The notes below the pieces were generated by a model. It was not told the DNA's origin. It worked only from the letters and a program-made list of their open reading frames with translations, and did not search any database. The position numbers and the translations under genes were made by a program. A stretch of 64,000 nucleotides of DNA from Auanema rhodensis (taxonomy: Eukaryota > Nematoda > Chromadorea > Rhabditida > Rhabditidae), in contig OZ059894.1 in NCBI GenBank assembly GCA_964057225.1, positions 23,528,476 through 23,592,475 of the forward strand, written 5' to 3'. Below, in pieces: positions 39,216-52,931 of this stretch; positions within the stretch are counted from its first letter, which is position 1; every line of letters begins with the position of its first letter.

Positions 39216-41501
39216 TGGTATGTAACTCGCTTCACGTGAAAGATAAAGAGATGCGGTTTTCAAAATTAGATTCCCCATGTCCATATTAGTTTAAACAAAC
39301 TTTTATTGTTATTGGTTCAAGGTAACCATGACTTTGAATTTTACGTGAACTTTAATTTATGCTAATTAAATGTACACGTGATGTGCACTTGGTATGTAAC
39401 TCGCTTCACGTGAAAGATAAAGAGATGCGGTTTTCAAAATTAGATTCCCCATGTCCATATTAGTCTAAAAACAAATTTTTATTGATATTGGTTCATGGTA
39501 ACCATGACTTTGAAATTTACGTGAACTTTAATTTATGCTAATTAAATGTACACGTGATGTGCACTTGGTATGTAACTCGCTTCACGTGAAAGATAAAGAG
39601 ATGCGGTTTTCAAAATTAGATTCCCCATGTCTATATTAGTCTAAAAACAAATTTTTATTGATATTGGTTCATGGTAACCATGACTTTGAAATTTACGTGA
39701 ACTTTAATTTATGCTAATTAAATGTACACGTGATGTGCACTTGGTATGTAACTCGCTTCACGTGAAAGATAAAGAGATGCGGTTTTCAAAATTAGATTCC
39801 CCATGTCCATATTAGTCTAAAAACAAATTTTTATTGATATTGGTTCATGGTAACCATGACTTTGAAATTTACGTGAACTTTAATTTATGCTAATTAAATG
39901 TACACGTGATGTGCACTTGGTATGTAACTCGCTTCACGTGAAAGATAAAGAGATGCGGTTTTCAAAATTAGATTCCCCATGTCCATATTAGTCTAAAAAC
40001 AAATTTTTATTGATATTGGTGCATGGTAACCATCACTTTGAAATTTACGTGAACTTTAATTTATGCTAATTAAATGTACACGTGATGTGCACTTGGTATG
40101 TAACTTGCTTCACGTGAAAGATAAAGAGATGCGGTTTTCAAAATTAGATTCCCCATGTCCATATTAGTCTAAAAACAAATTTTTATTGATATTGGTTCAT
40201 GGTAACCATGACTTTGAAATTTACGTGAACTTTAATTTATGCTAATTAAATGTACACGTGATGTGCACTTGGTATGTAACTCGCTTCACGTGAAAGATAA
40301 AGAGATGCGGTTTTCAAAATTAGATTCCCCATGTCCATATTAGTCTAAAAACAAATTTTTATTGATATTGGTTCATGGTAACCATGTCTTTGAAATTTAC
40401 GTGAACTTTAATTTATGCTAATTAAATGTACACGTGATGTGCACTTGGTATGTAACTCGCTTCACGTGAAAGATAAAAAGATGCGGTTTTCAAAATTAGA
40501 TTCCCCATGTCCATATTAGTCTAAAAACAAATTTTTATTGATATTGGTTCATGGTAACCATGACTTTGAAACTAACGTGAACTTTAATTTATGCTAATTA
40601 AATGTACACGTGATGTGCACTTGGTATGTAACTCGCTTCACGTGAAAGATAAAGAGATGCGGTTTTCAAAATTAGATTCCCCATGTCCATATTAGTCTAA
40701 AAACAAATTTTTATTGATATTGGTTCATGGTAACCATGTCTTTGAAATTTACGTGAACTTTAATTTATGCTAATTAAATGTACACGTGATGTGCACTTGG
40801 TATGTAACTCGCTTCACGTGAAAGATAAAAAGATGCGGTTTTCAAAATTAGATTCCCCATGTCCATATTAGTCTAAAAACAAATTTTTATTGATATTGGT
40901 TCATGGTAACCATGACTTTGAAATTTACGTGAACTTTAATTTATGCTAATTAAATGTACACGTGATGTGCACTTGGTATGTAACTCGCTTCACGTGAAAG
41001 ATAAAGAGATGCGGTTTTCAAAATTAGATTCCCCATGTCCATATTAGTCTAAAAACAAATTTTTATTGATATTGGTTCATGGTAACCATGACTTTGAAAT
41101 TTACGTGAACTTTAATTTATGCTAATTAAATGTACACGTGATGTGCACTTGGTATGTAACTCGCTTCACGTGAAAGATAAAGAGATGCGGTTTTCAAAAT
41201 TAGATTCCCCATGTCCATATTAGTCTAAAAACAAATTTTTATTGATATTGGTGCATGGTAACCATGACTTTGAAATTTACGTGAACTTTAATTTATGCTA
41301 ATTAAATGTACACGTGATGTGCACTTGGTATGTAACTTGCTTCACGTGAAAGATAAAGAGATGCGGTTTTCAAAATTAGATTCCCCATGTCCATATTAGT
41401 CTAAAAACAAATTTTTATTGATATTGGTTCATGGTAACCATGACTTTGAAACTTACGTGAACTTTAATTTATGCTAATTAAATGTACACGTGATGTGCAC
41501 T
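39216..41501. repeat. 13-mer HOR with C127/A129, copy 1 (2286 bp)
   Basis: Order: S, N, T67, N, G104, T13, T118, A33+C127/A129, T118, A33, N, G104, T13+C127. The same order recurs at 57152-59437, 17936 bp away. A private change near 40034 (CCATCAC) breaks the GGTAACC dyad in one copy. Confidence 0.8.
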
Positions 41502-44315
41502 TGGTATGTAACTCGCTTCACGTGAAAGATAAAGAGATGCGGTTTTCAAAATTAGATTCCCCATGTCCATATTAGTTTAAACAAACTTTTATTGTTATTG
41601 GTTCAAGGTAACCATGACTTTGAATTTTACGTGAACTTTAATTTATGCTAATTAAATGTACACGTGATGTGCACTTGGTATGTAACTCGCTTCACGTGAA
41701 AGATAAAGAGATGCGGTTTTCAAAATTAGATTCCCCATGTCCATATTAGTCTAAAAACAAATTTTTATTGATATTGGTTCATGGTAACCATGACTTTGAA
41801 ATTTACGTGAACTTTAATTTATGCTAATTAAATGTACACGTGATGTGCACTTGGTATGTAACTCGCTTCACGTGAAAGATAAAGAGATGCGGTTTTCAAA
41901 ATTAGATTCCCCATGTCTATATTAGTCTAAAAACAAATTTTTATTGATATTGGTTCATGGTAACCATGACTTTGAAATTTACGTGAACTTTAATTTATGC
42001 TAATTAAATGTACACGTGATGTGCACTTGGTATGTAACTCGCTTCACGTGAAAGATAAAGAGATGCGGTTTTCAAAATTAGATTCCCCATGTCCATATTA
42101 GTCTAAAAACAAATTTGTATTGATATTGGTTCATGGTAACCATGTCTTTGAAATTTACGTGAACTTTAATTTATGCTAATTAAATGTACACGTGATGTGC
42201 TCTTGGTATGTAACTCGCTTCACGTGAAAGATAAAAAGATGCGGTTTTCAAAATTAGATTCCCCATGTCCATATTAGTCTAAAAACAAATTTTTATTGAT
42301 ATTGGTTCATGGTAACCATGACTTTGAAATTTACGTGAACTTTAATTTATGCTAATTAAATGTACACGTGATGTGCACTTGGTATGTAACTCGCTTCACG
42401 TGAAAGATAAAGAGATGCGGTTTTCAAAATTAGATTCCCCATGTCCATATTAGTCTAAAAACAAATTTTTATTGATATTGGTTCATGGTAACCATGACTT
42501 TGAAATTTACGTGAACTTTAATTTATGCTAATTAAATGTACACGTGATGTGCACTTGGTATGTAACTCGCTTCACGTGAAAGATAAAGAGATGCGGTTTT
42601 CAAAATTAGATTCCCCATGTCCATATTAGTCTAAAAACAAATTTTTATTGATATTGGTTCATGGTAACCATGACTTTGAAATTTACGTGAACTTTAATTT
42701 ATGCTAATTAAATGTACACGTGATGTGCACTTGGTATGTAACTCGCTTCACGTGAAAGATAAAGAGATGCGGTTTTCAAAATTAGATTCCCCATGTCCAT
42801 ATTAGTCTAAAAACAAATTTTTATTGATATTGGTGCATGGTAACCATGACTTTGAAATTTACGTGAACTTTAATTTATGCTAATTAAATGTACACGTGAT
42901 GTGCACTTGGTATGTAACTTGCTTCACGTGAAAGATAAAGAGATGCGGTTTTCAAAATTAGATTCCCCATGTCCATATTAGTCTAAAAACAAATTTTTAT
43001 TGATATTGGTTCATGGTAACCATGACTTTGAAATTTACGTGAACTTTAATTTATGCTAATTAAATGTACACGTGATGTGCACTTGGTATGTAACTCGCTT
43101 CACGTGAAAGATAAAGAGATGCGGTTTTCAAAATTAGATTCCCCATGTCCATATTAGTCTAAAAACAAATTTTTATTGATATTGGTTCATGGTAACCATG
43201 TCTTTGAAATTTACGTGAACTTTAATTTATGCTAATTAAATGTACACGTGATGTGCACTTGGTATGTAACTCGCTTCACGTGAAAGATAAAAAGATGCGG
43301 TTTTCAAAATTAGATTCCCCATGTCCATATTAGTCTAAAAACAAATTTTTATTGATATTGGTTCATGGTAACCATGACTTTGAAACTAACGTGAACTTTA
43401 ATTTATGCTAATTAAATGTACACGTGATGTGCACTTGGTATGTAACTCGCTTCACGTGAAAGATAAAGAGATGCGGTTTTCAAAATTAGATTCCCCATGT
43501 CCATATTAGTCTAAAAACAAATTTTTATTGATATTGGTTCATGGTAACCATGTCTTTGAAATTTACGTGAACTTTAATTTATGCTAATTAAATGTACACG
43601 TGATGTGCACTTGGTATGTAACTCGCTTCACGTGAAAGATAAAAAGATGCGGTTTTCAAAATTAGATTCCCCATGTCCATATTAGTCTAAAAACAAATTT
43701 TTATTGATATTGGTTCATGGTAACCATGACTTTGAAATTTACGTGAACTTTAATTTATGCTAATTAAATGTACACGTGATGTGCACTTGGTATGTAACTC
43801 GCTTCACGTGAAAGATAAAGAGATGCGGTTTTCAAAATTAGATTCCCCATGTCCATATTAGTCTAAAAACAAATTTTTATTGATATTGGTTCATGGTAAC
43901 CATGACTTTGAAATTTACGTGAACTTTAATTTATGCTAATTAAATGTACACGTGATGTGCACTTGGTATGTAACTCGCTTCACGTGAAAAATAAAGAGAT
44001 GCGGTTTTCAAAATTAGATTCCCCATGTCAATATTAGTCTAAAAACAAATTTTTATTGATATTGGTGCATGGTAACCATGACTTTGAAATTTACGTGAAC
44101 TTTAATTTATGCTAATTAAATGTACACGTGATGTGCACTTGGTATGTAACTTGCTTCACGTGAAAGATAAAGAGATGCGGTTTTCAAAATTAGATTCCCC
44201 ATGTCCATATTAGTCTAAAAACAAATTTTTATTGATATTGGTTCATGGTAACCATGACTTTGAAACTTACGTGAACTTTAATTTATGCTAATTAAATGTA
44301 CACGTGATGTGCACT
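41502..44315. repeat. 16-monomer block with G90/T174 (2814 bp)
   Basis: Order: S, N, T67, T118+G90+T174, A33, N, N, G104, T13, T118, A33+C127/A129, T118, A33, N, G104, T13+C127. The second half repeats the 39216 block. Private changes near 43990 (GAAAAATAAAG) and 44030 (GTCAATATT) lie in one monomer. It has the same length as the 28314 16-mer but a different order. Confidence 0.8.
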
Positions 44316-46425
44316 TGGTATGTAACTCGCTTCACGTGAAAGATAAAGAGATGCGGTTTTCAAAATTAGATTCCCCATGTCCATATTAGTTTAAACAAAC
44401 TTTTATTGTTATTGGTTCAAGGTAACCATGACTTTGAATTTTACGTGAACTTTAATTTATGATAATTAAATGTACACGTGATGTGCACTTGGTATGTAAC
44501 TCGCTTCACGTGAAAGATAAAGAGATGCGGTTTTCAAAATTAGATTCCCCATGTCCATATTAGTCTAAAAACAAATTTTTATTGATATTGGTTCATGGTA
44601 ACCATGACTTTGAAATTTACGTGAACTTTAATTTATGCTAATTAAATGTACACGTGATGTGCACTTGGTATGTAACTCGCTTCACGTGAAAGATAAAGAG
44701 ATGCGGTTTTCAAAATTAGATTCCCCATGTCTATATTAGTCTAAAAACAAATTTTTATTGATATTGGTTCATGGTAACCATGACTTTGAAATTTACGTGA
44801 ACTTTAATTTATGCTAATTAAATGTACACGTGATGTGCACTTGGTATGTAACTCGCTTCACGTGAAAGATAAAGAGATGCGGTTTTCAAAATTAGATTCC
44901 CCATGTCCATATTAGTCTAAAAACAAATTTGTATTGATATTGGTTCATGGTAACCATGTCTTTGAAATTTACGTGAACTTTAATTTATGCTAATTAAATG
45001 TACACGTGATGTGCTCTTGGTATGTAACTCGCTTCACGTGAAAGATAAAAAGATGCGGTTTTCAAAATTAGATTCCCCATGTCCATATTAGTCTAAAAAC
45101 AAATTTTTATTGATATTGGTTCATGGTAACCATGACTTTGAAATTTACGTGAACTTTAATTTATGCTAATTAAATGTACACGTGATGTGCACTTGGTATG
45201 TAACTCGCTTCACGTGAAAGATAAAGAGATGCGGTTTTCAAAATTAGATTCCCCATGTCCATTTTAGTCTAAAAACAAATTTTTATTGATATTGGTTCAT
45301 GGTAACCATGACTTTGAAATTTACGTGAACTTTAATTTATGCTAATTAAATGTACACGTGATGTGCACTTGGTATGTAACTCGCTTCACGTGAAAGATAA
45401 AGAGATGCGGTTTTCAAAATTAGATTCCCCATGTCCATATTAGTCTAAAAACAAATTTTTATTGATATTGGTGCATGGTAACCATGACTTTGAAATTTAC
45501 GTGAACTTTAATTTATGCTAATTAAATGTACACGTGATGTGCACTTGGTATGTAACTTGCTTCACGTGAAAGATAAAGAGATGCGGTTTTCAAAATTAGA
45601 TTCCCCATGTCCATATTAGTCTAAAAACAAATTTTTATTGATATTGGTTCATGGTAACCATGACTTTGAAACTTACGTGAACTTTAATTTATGCTAATTA
45701 AATGTACACGTGATGTGCACTTGGTATGTAACTCGCTTCACGTGAAAGATAAAGAGATGCGGTTTTCAAAATTAGATTCCCCATGTTCATATTAGTCTAA
45801 AAACAAATTTTTATTGATATTGGTGCATGGTAACCATGACTTTGAAATTTACGTGAACTTTAATTTATGCTAATTAAATGTACACGTGATGTGCACTTGG
45901 TATGTAACTCGCTTCACGTGAAAGATAAAGAGATGCGGTTTTCAAAATTAGATTCCCCATGTCCATATTAGTCTAAAAACAAATTTTTATTGTTATTGGT
46001 TCATGGTAACCATGACTTTGAAATTTACGTGAACTTTAATTTATGCTAATTAAATGTACACGTGATGTGCACTTGGTATGTAACTCGCTTCACGTGAAAG
46101 ATAAAGAGATGCGGTTTTCAAAATTAGATTCCCCATGTCCATATTAGTCTAAAAACAAATTTTTATTGATATTGGTTCATGGTAACCATGTCTTTGAAAT
46201 TTACGTGAACTTTAATTTATGCTAATTAAATGTACACGTGATGTGCACTTGGTATGTGACTCGCTTCACGTGAAAGATAAAGAGATGCGGTTTTCAAAAT
46301 TAGATTCCCCATGTCCATATTAGTCTAAAAACAAATTTTTATTGATATTGGTTCATGGTAACCATGACTTTGAAATTTACGTGAACTTTAATTTATGCTA
46401 ATTAAATGTACACGTGATGTGCACT
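44316..46425. repeat. 12-monomer composite block (2110 bp)
   Basis: Order: S, N, T67, T118+G90+T174, A33, N, G104, T13+C127, G104, T96, T118, G9. The first four match 41502. The T13+C127 monomer is followed by G104 rather than S, and G104 is not followed by T13, marking switches near 45.7 and 45.9 kb. Confidence 0.75.
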
Positions 46426-49239
46426 TGGTATGTAACTCGCTTCACGTGAAAGATAAAGAGATGCGGTTTTCAAAATTAGATTCCCCATGTCCATATTAGT
46501 TTAAACAAACTTTTATTGTTATTGGTTCAAGGTAACCATGACTTTGAATTTTACGTGAACTTTAATTTATGCTAATTAAATGTACACGTGATGTGCACTT
46601 GGTATGTAACTCGCTTCACGTGAAAGATAAAGAGATGCGGTTTTCAAAATTAGATTCCCCATGTCCATATTAGTCTAAAAACAAATTTTTATTGATATTG
46701 GTTCATGGTAACCATGACTTTGAAATTTACGTGAACTTTAATTTATGCTAATTAAATGTACACGTGATGTGCACTTGGTATGTAACTCGCTTCACGTGAA
46801 AGATAAAGAGATGCGGTTTTCAAAATTAGATTCCCCATGTCCATATTAGTCTAAAAACAAATTTTTATTGATATTGGTTCATGGTAACCATGACTTTGAA
46901 ATTTACGTGAACTTTAATTTATGCTAATTAAATGTACACGTGATGTGCACTTGGTATGTAACTCGCTTCACGTGAAAGATAAAGAGATGCGGTTTTCAAA
47001 ATTAGATTCCCCATGTCCATATTAGTCTAAAAACAAATTTTTATTGATATTGGTTCATGGTAACCATGACTTTGAAATTTACGTGAACTTTAATTTATGC
47101 TAATTAAATGTACACGTGATGTGCACTTGGTATGTAACTCGCTTCACGTGAAAGATAAAGAGATGCGGTTTTCAAAATTAGATTCCCCATGTCCATATTA
47201 GTCTAAAAACAAATTTTTATCGATATTGGTTCATGGTAACCATGTCTTTGAAATTTACGTGAACTTTAATTTATGCTAATTAAATGTACACGTGATGTGC
47301 CCTTGGTATGTAACTCGCTTCACGTGAAAGATAAAGCGATGCGGTTTTCAAAATTAGATTCCCCATGTCCATATTAGTCTAAAAACAAATTTTTATTGAT
47401 ATTGGTTCATGGTAACCATGACTTTGAAATTTACGTGAACTTTAATTTATGCTAATTAAATGTACACGTGATGTGCACTTGGTATGTAACTCGCTTCACG
47501 TGAAAGATAAAGAGATGCGGTTTTCAAAATTAGATTCCCCATGTCCATATTAGTCTAAAAACAAATTTTTATTGATATTGGTTCATGGTAACCATGACTT
47601 TGAAATTTACGTGAACTTTAATTTATGCTAATTAAATGTACACGTGATGTGCACTTGGTATGTAACTCGCTTCACGTGAAAGATAAAGAGATGCGGTTTT
47701 CAAAATTAGATTCCCCATGTCCATATTAGTCTAAAAACAAATTTTTATTGATATTGGTTCATGGTAACCATGTCTTTGAAATTTACGTGAACTTTAATTT
47801 ATGCTAATTAAATGTACACGTGATGTGCACTTGGTATGTAACTCGCTTCACGTGAAAGATAAAGAGATGCGGTTTTCAAAATTAGATTCCCCATGTCCAT
47901 ATTAGTCTAAAAACAAATTTTTATTGATATTGGTTCATGGTAACCATGACTTTGAAATTTACGTGAACTTTAATTTATGCTAATTAAATGTACACGTGAT
48001 GTGCACTTGGTATGTAACTCGCTTCACGTGAAAGATAAAGAGATGCGGTTTTCAAAATTAGATTCCCCATGTCCATATTAGTCTAAAAACAAATTTTTAT
48101 CGATATTGGTTCATGGTAACCATGTCTTTGAAATTTACGTGAACTTTAATTTATGCTAATTAAATGTACACGTGATGTGCCCTTGGTATGTAACTCGCTT
48201 CACGTGAAAGATAAAGCGATGCGGTTTTCAAAATTAGATTCCCCATGTCCATATTAGTCTAAAAACAAATTTTTATTGATATTGGTTCATGGTAACCATG
48301 ACTTTGAAATTTACGTGAACTTTAATTTATGCTAATTAAATGTACACGTGATGTGCACTTGGTATGTAACTCGCTTCACGTGAAAGATAAAGAGATGCGG
48401 TTTTCAAAATTAGATTCCCCATGTCCATATTAGTCTAAAAACAAATTTTTATTGATATTGGTTCATGGTAACCATGACTTTGAAATTTACGTGAACTTTA
48501 ATTTATGCTAATTAAATGTACACGTGATGTGCACTTGGTATGTAACTCGCTTCACGTGAAAGATAAAGAGATGCGGTTTTCAAAATTAGATTCCCCATGT
48601 CCATATTAGTCTAAAAACAAATTTTTATTGATATTGGTTCATGGTAACCATGTCTTTGAAATTTACGTGAACTTTAATTTATGCTAATTAAATGTACACG
48701 TGATGTGCACTTGGTATGTAACTCGCTTCACGTGAAAGATAAAGAGATGCGGTTTTCAAAATTAGATTCCCCATGTCCATATTAGTCTAAAAACAAATTT
48801 TTATTGATATTGGTTCATGGTAACCATGACTTTGAAATTTACGTGAACTTTAATTTATGCTAATTAAATGTACACGTGATGTGCACTTGGTATGTAACTC
48901 GCTTCACGTGAAAGATAAAGAGATGCGGTTTTCAAAATTAGATTCCCCATGTCCATATTAGTCTAAAAACAAATTTTTATTGATATTGGTTCATGGTAAC
49001 CATGACTTTGAAATTTACGTGAACTTTAATTTATGCTAATTAAATGTACACGTGATGTGCACTTGGTATGTAACTCGCTTCACGTGAAAGATAAAGAGAT
49101 GCGGTTTTCAAAATTAGATTCCCCATGTCTATATTAGTCTAAAAACAAATTTTTATTGATATTGGTTCATGGTAACCATGACTTTGAAATTTACGTGAAC
49201 TTTAATTTATGCTAATTAAATGTACACGTGATGTGCACT
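46426..49239. repeat. 16-monomer block with left-type island (2814 bp)
   Basis: Order: S, N, N, N, then C94/T118/C174, C34, N, T118, N twice, then N, T67, next S(T34). It is the second island of left-type monomers inside the S region and ends before a T34 S copy, like the left subarray (before 5282) and the 8272 block (before 11614). Confidence 0.8.
47128..48887. repeat. Tandem 5-mer HOR, two copies of 880 bp
   Basis: Copies 47128-48007 and 48008-48887 both read C94/T118/C174, C34, N, T118, N. This is the 7-mer of 8974-11437 without its G104, T13 pair, so the two islands share ancestry. Confidence 0.85.
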
Positions 49240-51525
49240 TGGTATGTAACTCGCTTCACGTGAAAGATAAAGTGATGCGGTTTTCAAAATTAGATTCCCC
49301 ATGTCCATATTAGTTTAAACAAACTTTTATTGTTATTGGTTCAAGGTAACCATGACTTTGAATTTTACGTGAACTTTAATTTATGCTAATTAAATGTACA
49401 CGTGATGTGCACTTGGTATGTAACTCGCTTCACGTGAAAGATAAAGAGATGCGGTTTTCAAAATTAGATTCCCCATGTCCATATTAGTCTAAAAACAAAT
49501 TTTTATTGATATTGGTTCATGGTAACCATGACTTTGAAATTTACGTGAACTTTAATTTATGCTAATTAAATGTACACGTGATGTGCACTTGGTATGTAAC
49601 TCGCTTCACGTGAAAGATAAAGAGATGCGGTTTTCAAAATTAGATTCCCCATGTCTATATTAGTCTAAAAACAAATTTTTATTGATATTGGTTCATGGTA
49701 ACCATGACTTTGAAATTTACGTGAACTTTAATTTATGCTAATTAAATGTACACGTGATGTGCACTTGGTATGTAACTCGCTTCACGTGAAAGATAAAGAG
49801 ATGCGGTTTTCAAAATTAGATTCCCCATGTCCATATTAGTCTAAAAACAAATTTTTATTGATATTGGTTCATGGTAACCATGACTTTGAAATTTACGTGA
49901 ACTTTAATTTATGCTAATTAAATGTACACGTGATGGGCACTTGGTATGTAACTCGCTTCACGTGAAAGATAAAGAGATGCGGTTTTCAAAATTAGATTCC
50001 CCATGTCCATATTAGTCTAAAAACAAATTTTTATTGATATTGGTTCATGGTAACCATGACTTTGAAATTTACGTGAACTTTAATTTATGCTAATTAAATG
50101 TACACGTGATGTGCACTTGGTATGTAACTCGCTTCACGTGAAAGATAAAGAGATGCGGTTTTCAAAATTAGATTCCCCATGTCCATATTAGTCTAAAAAC
50201 AAATTTTTATTGATATTGGTTCATGGTAACCATGACTTTGAAATTTACGTGAACTTTAATTTATGCTAACTAAATGTACACGTGATGTGCACTTGGTATG
50301 TAACTCGCTTCACGTGAAAGATAAAGAGATGCGGTTTTCAAAATTAGATTCCCCATGTCCATATTAGTCTAAAAACAAATTTTTATTGATATTGGTGCAT
50401 GGTAACCATGACTTTGAAATTTACGTGAACTTTAATTTATGCTAATTAAATGTACACGTGATGTGCACTTGGTATGTAACTTGCTTCACGTGAAAGATAA
50501 AGAGATGCGGTTTTCAAAATTAGATTCCCCATGTCCATATTAGTCTAAAAACAAATTTTTTTTGTTATTGGTTCATGGTAACCATGACTTTGAAATTTAC
50601 GTGAACTTTAATTTATGCTAATTAAATGTACACGTGATGTGCACTTGGTATGTAACTCGCTTCACGTGAAAGATAAAGAGATGCGGTTTTCAAAATTAGA
50701 TTCCCCATGTCCATATTAGTCTAAAAACAAATTTTTATTGTTATTGGTTCATGGTAACCATGACTTTGAAATTTACGTGAACTTTAATTTATGCTAATTA
50801 AATGTACACGTGATGTGCACTTGGTATGTAACTCGCTTCACGTGAAAGATAAAGAGATGCGGTTTTCAAAATTAGATTCCCCATGTCTATATTAGTCTAA
50901 AAACAAATGTTTATTGATATTGGTTCATGGTAACCATGACTTTGAAATTTACGTGAACTTTAATTTATGCTAATTAAATGTACACGTGATGTGCACTTGG
51001 TATGTAACTCGCTTCACGTGAAAGATAAAGAGATGCGGTTTTCAAAATTAGATTCCCCATGTCCATATTAGTCTAAAAACAAATTTTTATTGATATTGGT
51101 TCATGGTAACCATGACTTTGAAATTTACGTGAACTTTAATTTATGCTAATTAAATGTACACGTGATGTGCACTTGGTATGTAACTCGCTTCACGTGAAAG
51201 ATAAAGAGATGCGGTTTTCAAAATTAGATTCCCCATGTCCATATTAGTCTAAAAACAAATTTTTATTGATATTGGTTCATGGTAACCATGTCTTTGAAAT
51301 TTACGTCAACTTTAATTTATGCTAATTAAATGTACACGTGATGTGCACTTGGTATGTGACTCGCTTCACGTGAAAGATAAAGAGATGCGGTTTTCAAAAT
51401 TAGATTCCCCATGTCCATATTAGTCTAAAAACAAATTTTTATTGATATTGGTTCATGGTAACCATGACTTTGAAATTTACGTGAACTTTAATTTATGCTA
51501 ATTAAATGTACACGTGATGTGCACT
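49240..51525. repeat. 13-monomer block, shortened 17-mer (2286 bp)
   Basis: Order: S(T34), N, T67, N, N, C153, G104, T13 with T92/T96, T96, T67+G88, N, T118, G9, next S(C50). It starts and ends like the 17-mers but is four monomers shorter. A private ACGTCAAC near 51307 changes the third ACGTG. A nearby GATGGGCAC (49936) breaks GTGCAC in one copy. Confidence 0.75.
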
Positions 51526-52931
51526 TGGTATGTAACTCGCTTCACGTGAAAGATAAAGAGATGCGGTTTTCAAACTTAGATTCCCCATGTCCATATTAGT
51601 TTAAACAAACTTTTATTGTTATTGGTTCAAGGTAACCATGACTTTGAATTTTACGTGAACTTTAATTTATGCTAATTAAATGTACACGTGATGTGCACTT
51701 GGTATGTAACTCGCTTCACGTGAAAGATAAAGAGATGCGGTTTTCAAAATTAGATTCCCCATGTCCATATTAGTCTAAAAACAAATTTTTATTGATATTG
51801 GTTCATGGTAACCATGACTTTGAAATTTACGTGAACTTTAATTTATGCTAATTAAATGTACACGTGATGTGCACTTGGTATGTAACTCGCTTCACGTGAA
51901 AGATAAAGAGATGCGGTTTTCAAAATTAGATTCCCCATGTCTATATTAGTCTAAAAACAAATTTTTATTGATATTGGTTCATGGTAACCATGACTTTGAA
52001 ATTTACGTGAACTTTAATTTATGCTAATTAAGTGTACACGTGATGTGCACTTGGTATGTAACTCGCTTCACGTGAAAGATAAAGAGATGCGGTTTTCAAA
52101 ATTAGATTCCCCATGTCCATATTAGTCTAAAAACAAATTTGTATTGATATTGGTTCATGGTAACCATGACTTTGAAATTTACGTGAACTTTAATTTATGC
52201 TAATTAAATGTACACGTGATGTGCACTTGGTATGTAACTCGCTTCACGTGAAAGATAAAGAGATGCGGTTTTCAAAATTAGATTCCCCATGTCCATATTA
52301 GTCTAAAAACAAATTTTTATTGATATTGGTTCATGGTAACCATGTCTTTGAAATTTACGTGAACTTTAATTTATGCTAATTAAATGTACACGTGATATGC
52401 ACTTGGTATGTAACTCGCTTCACGTGAAAGATAAAGAGATGCGGTTTTCAAAATTAGATTCCCCATGTCCATATTAGTCTAAAAACAAATTTTTATTGTT
52501 ATTGGTTCATGGTAACCATGACTTTGAAATTTACGTGAACTTTAATTTATGCTAATTAAATGTACACGTGATGTGCACTTGGTATGTAACTCGCTTCACG
52601 TGAAAGATAAAGAGATGCGGTTTTCAAAATTAGATTCCCCATGTCCATATTAGTCTAAAAACAAATTTTTATTGATATTGGTTCATGGTAACCATGTCTT
52701 TGAAATTTACGTGAACTTTAATTTATGCTAATTAAATGTACACGTGATGTGCACTTGGTATGTGACTCGCTTCACGTGAAAGATAAAGAGATGCGGTTTT
52801 CAAAATTAAATTCCCCATGTCCATATTAGTCTAAAAACAAATTTTTATTGATATTGGTTCATGGTAACCATGACTTTGAAATTTACGTGAACTTTAATTT
52901 ATGCTAATTAAATGTACACGTGATGTGCACT
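51526..52931. repeat. 8-mer HOR type B, copy 3 (diverged)
   Basis: B order, with G90 in the fourth monomer, C50 in S, A54 in the G9 monomer and a private AAGTGTAC near 52031. It lies 25 kb from the other two B copies, which are more alike. Confidence 0.8.
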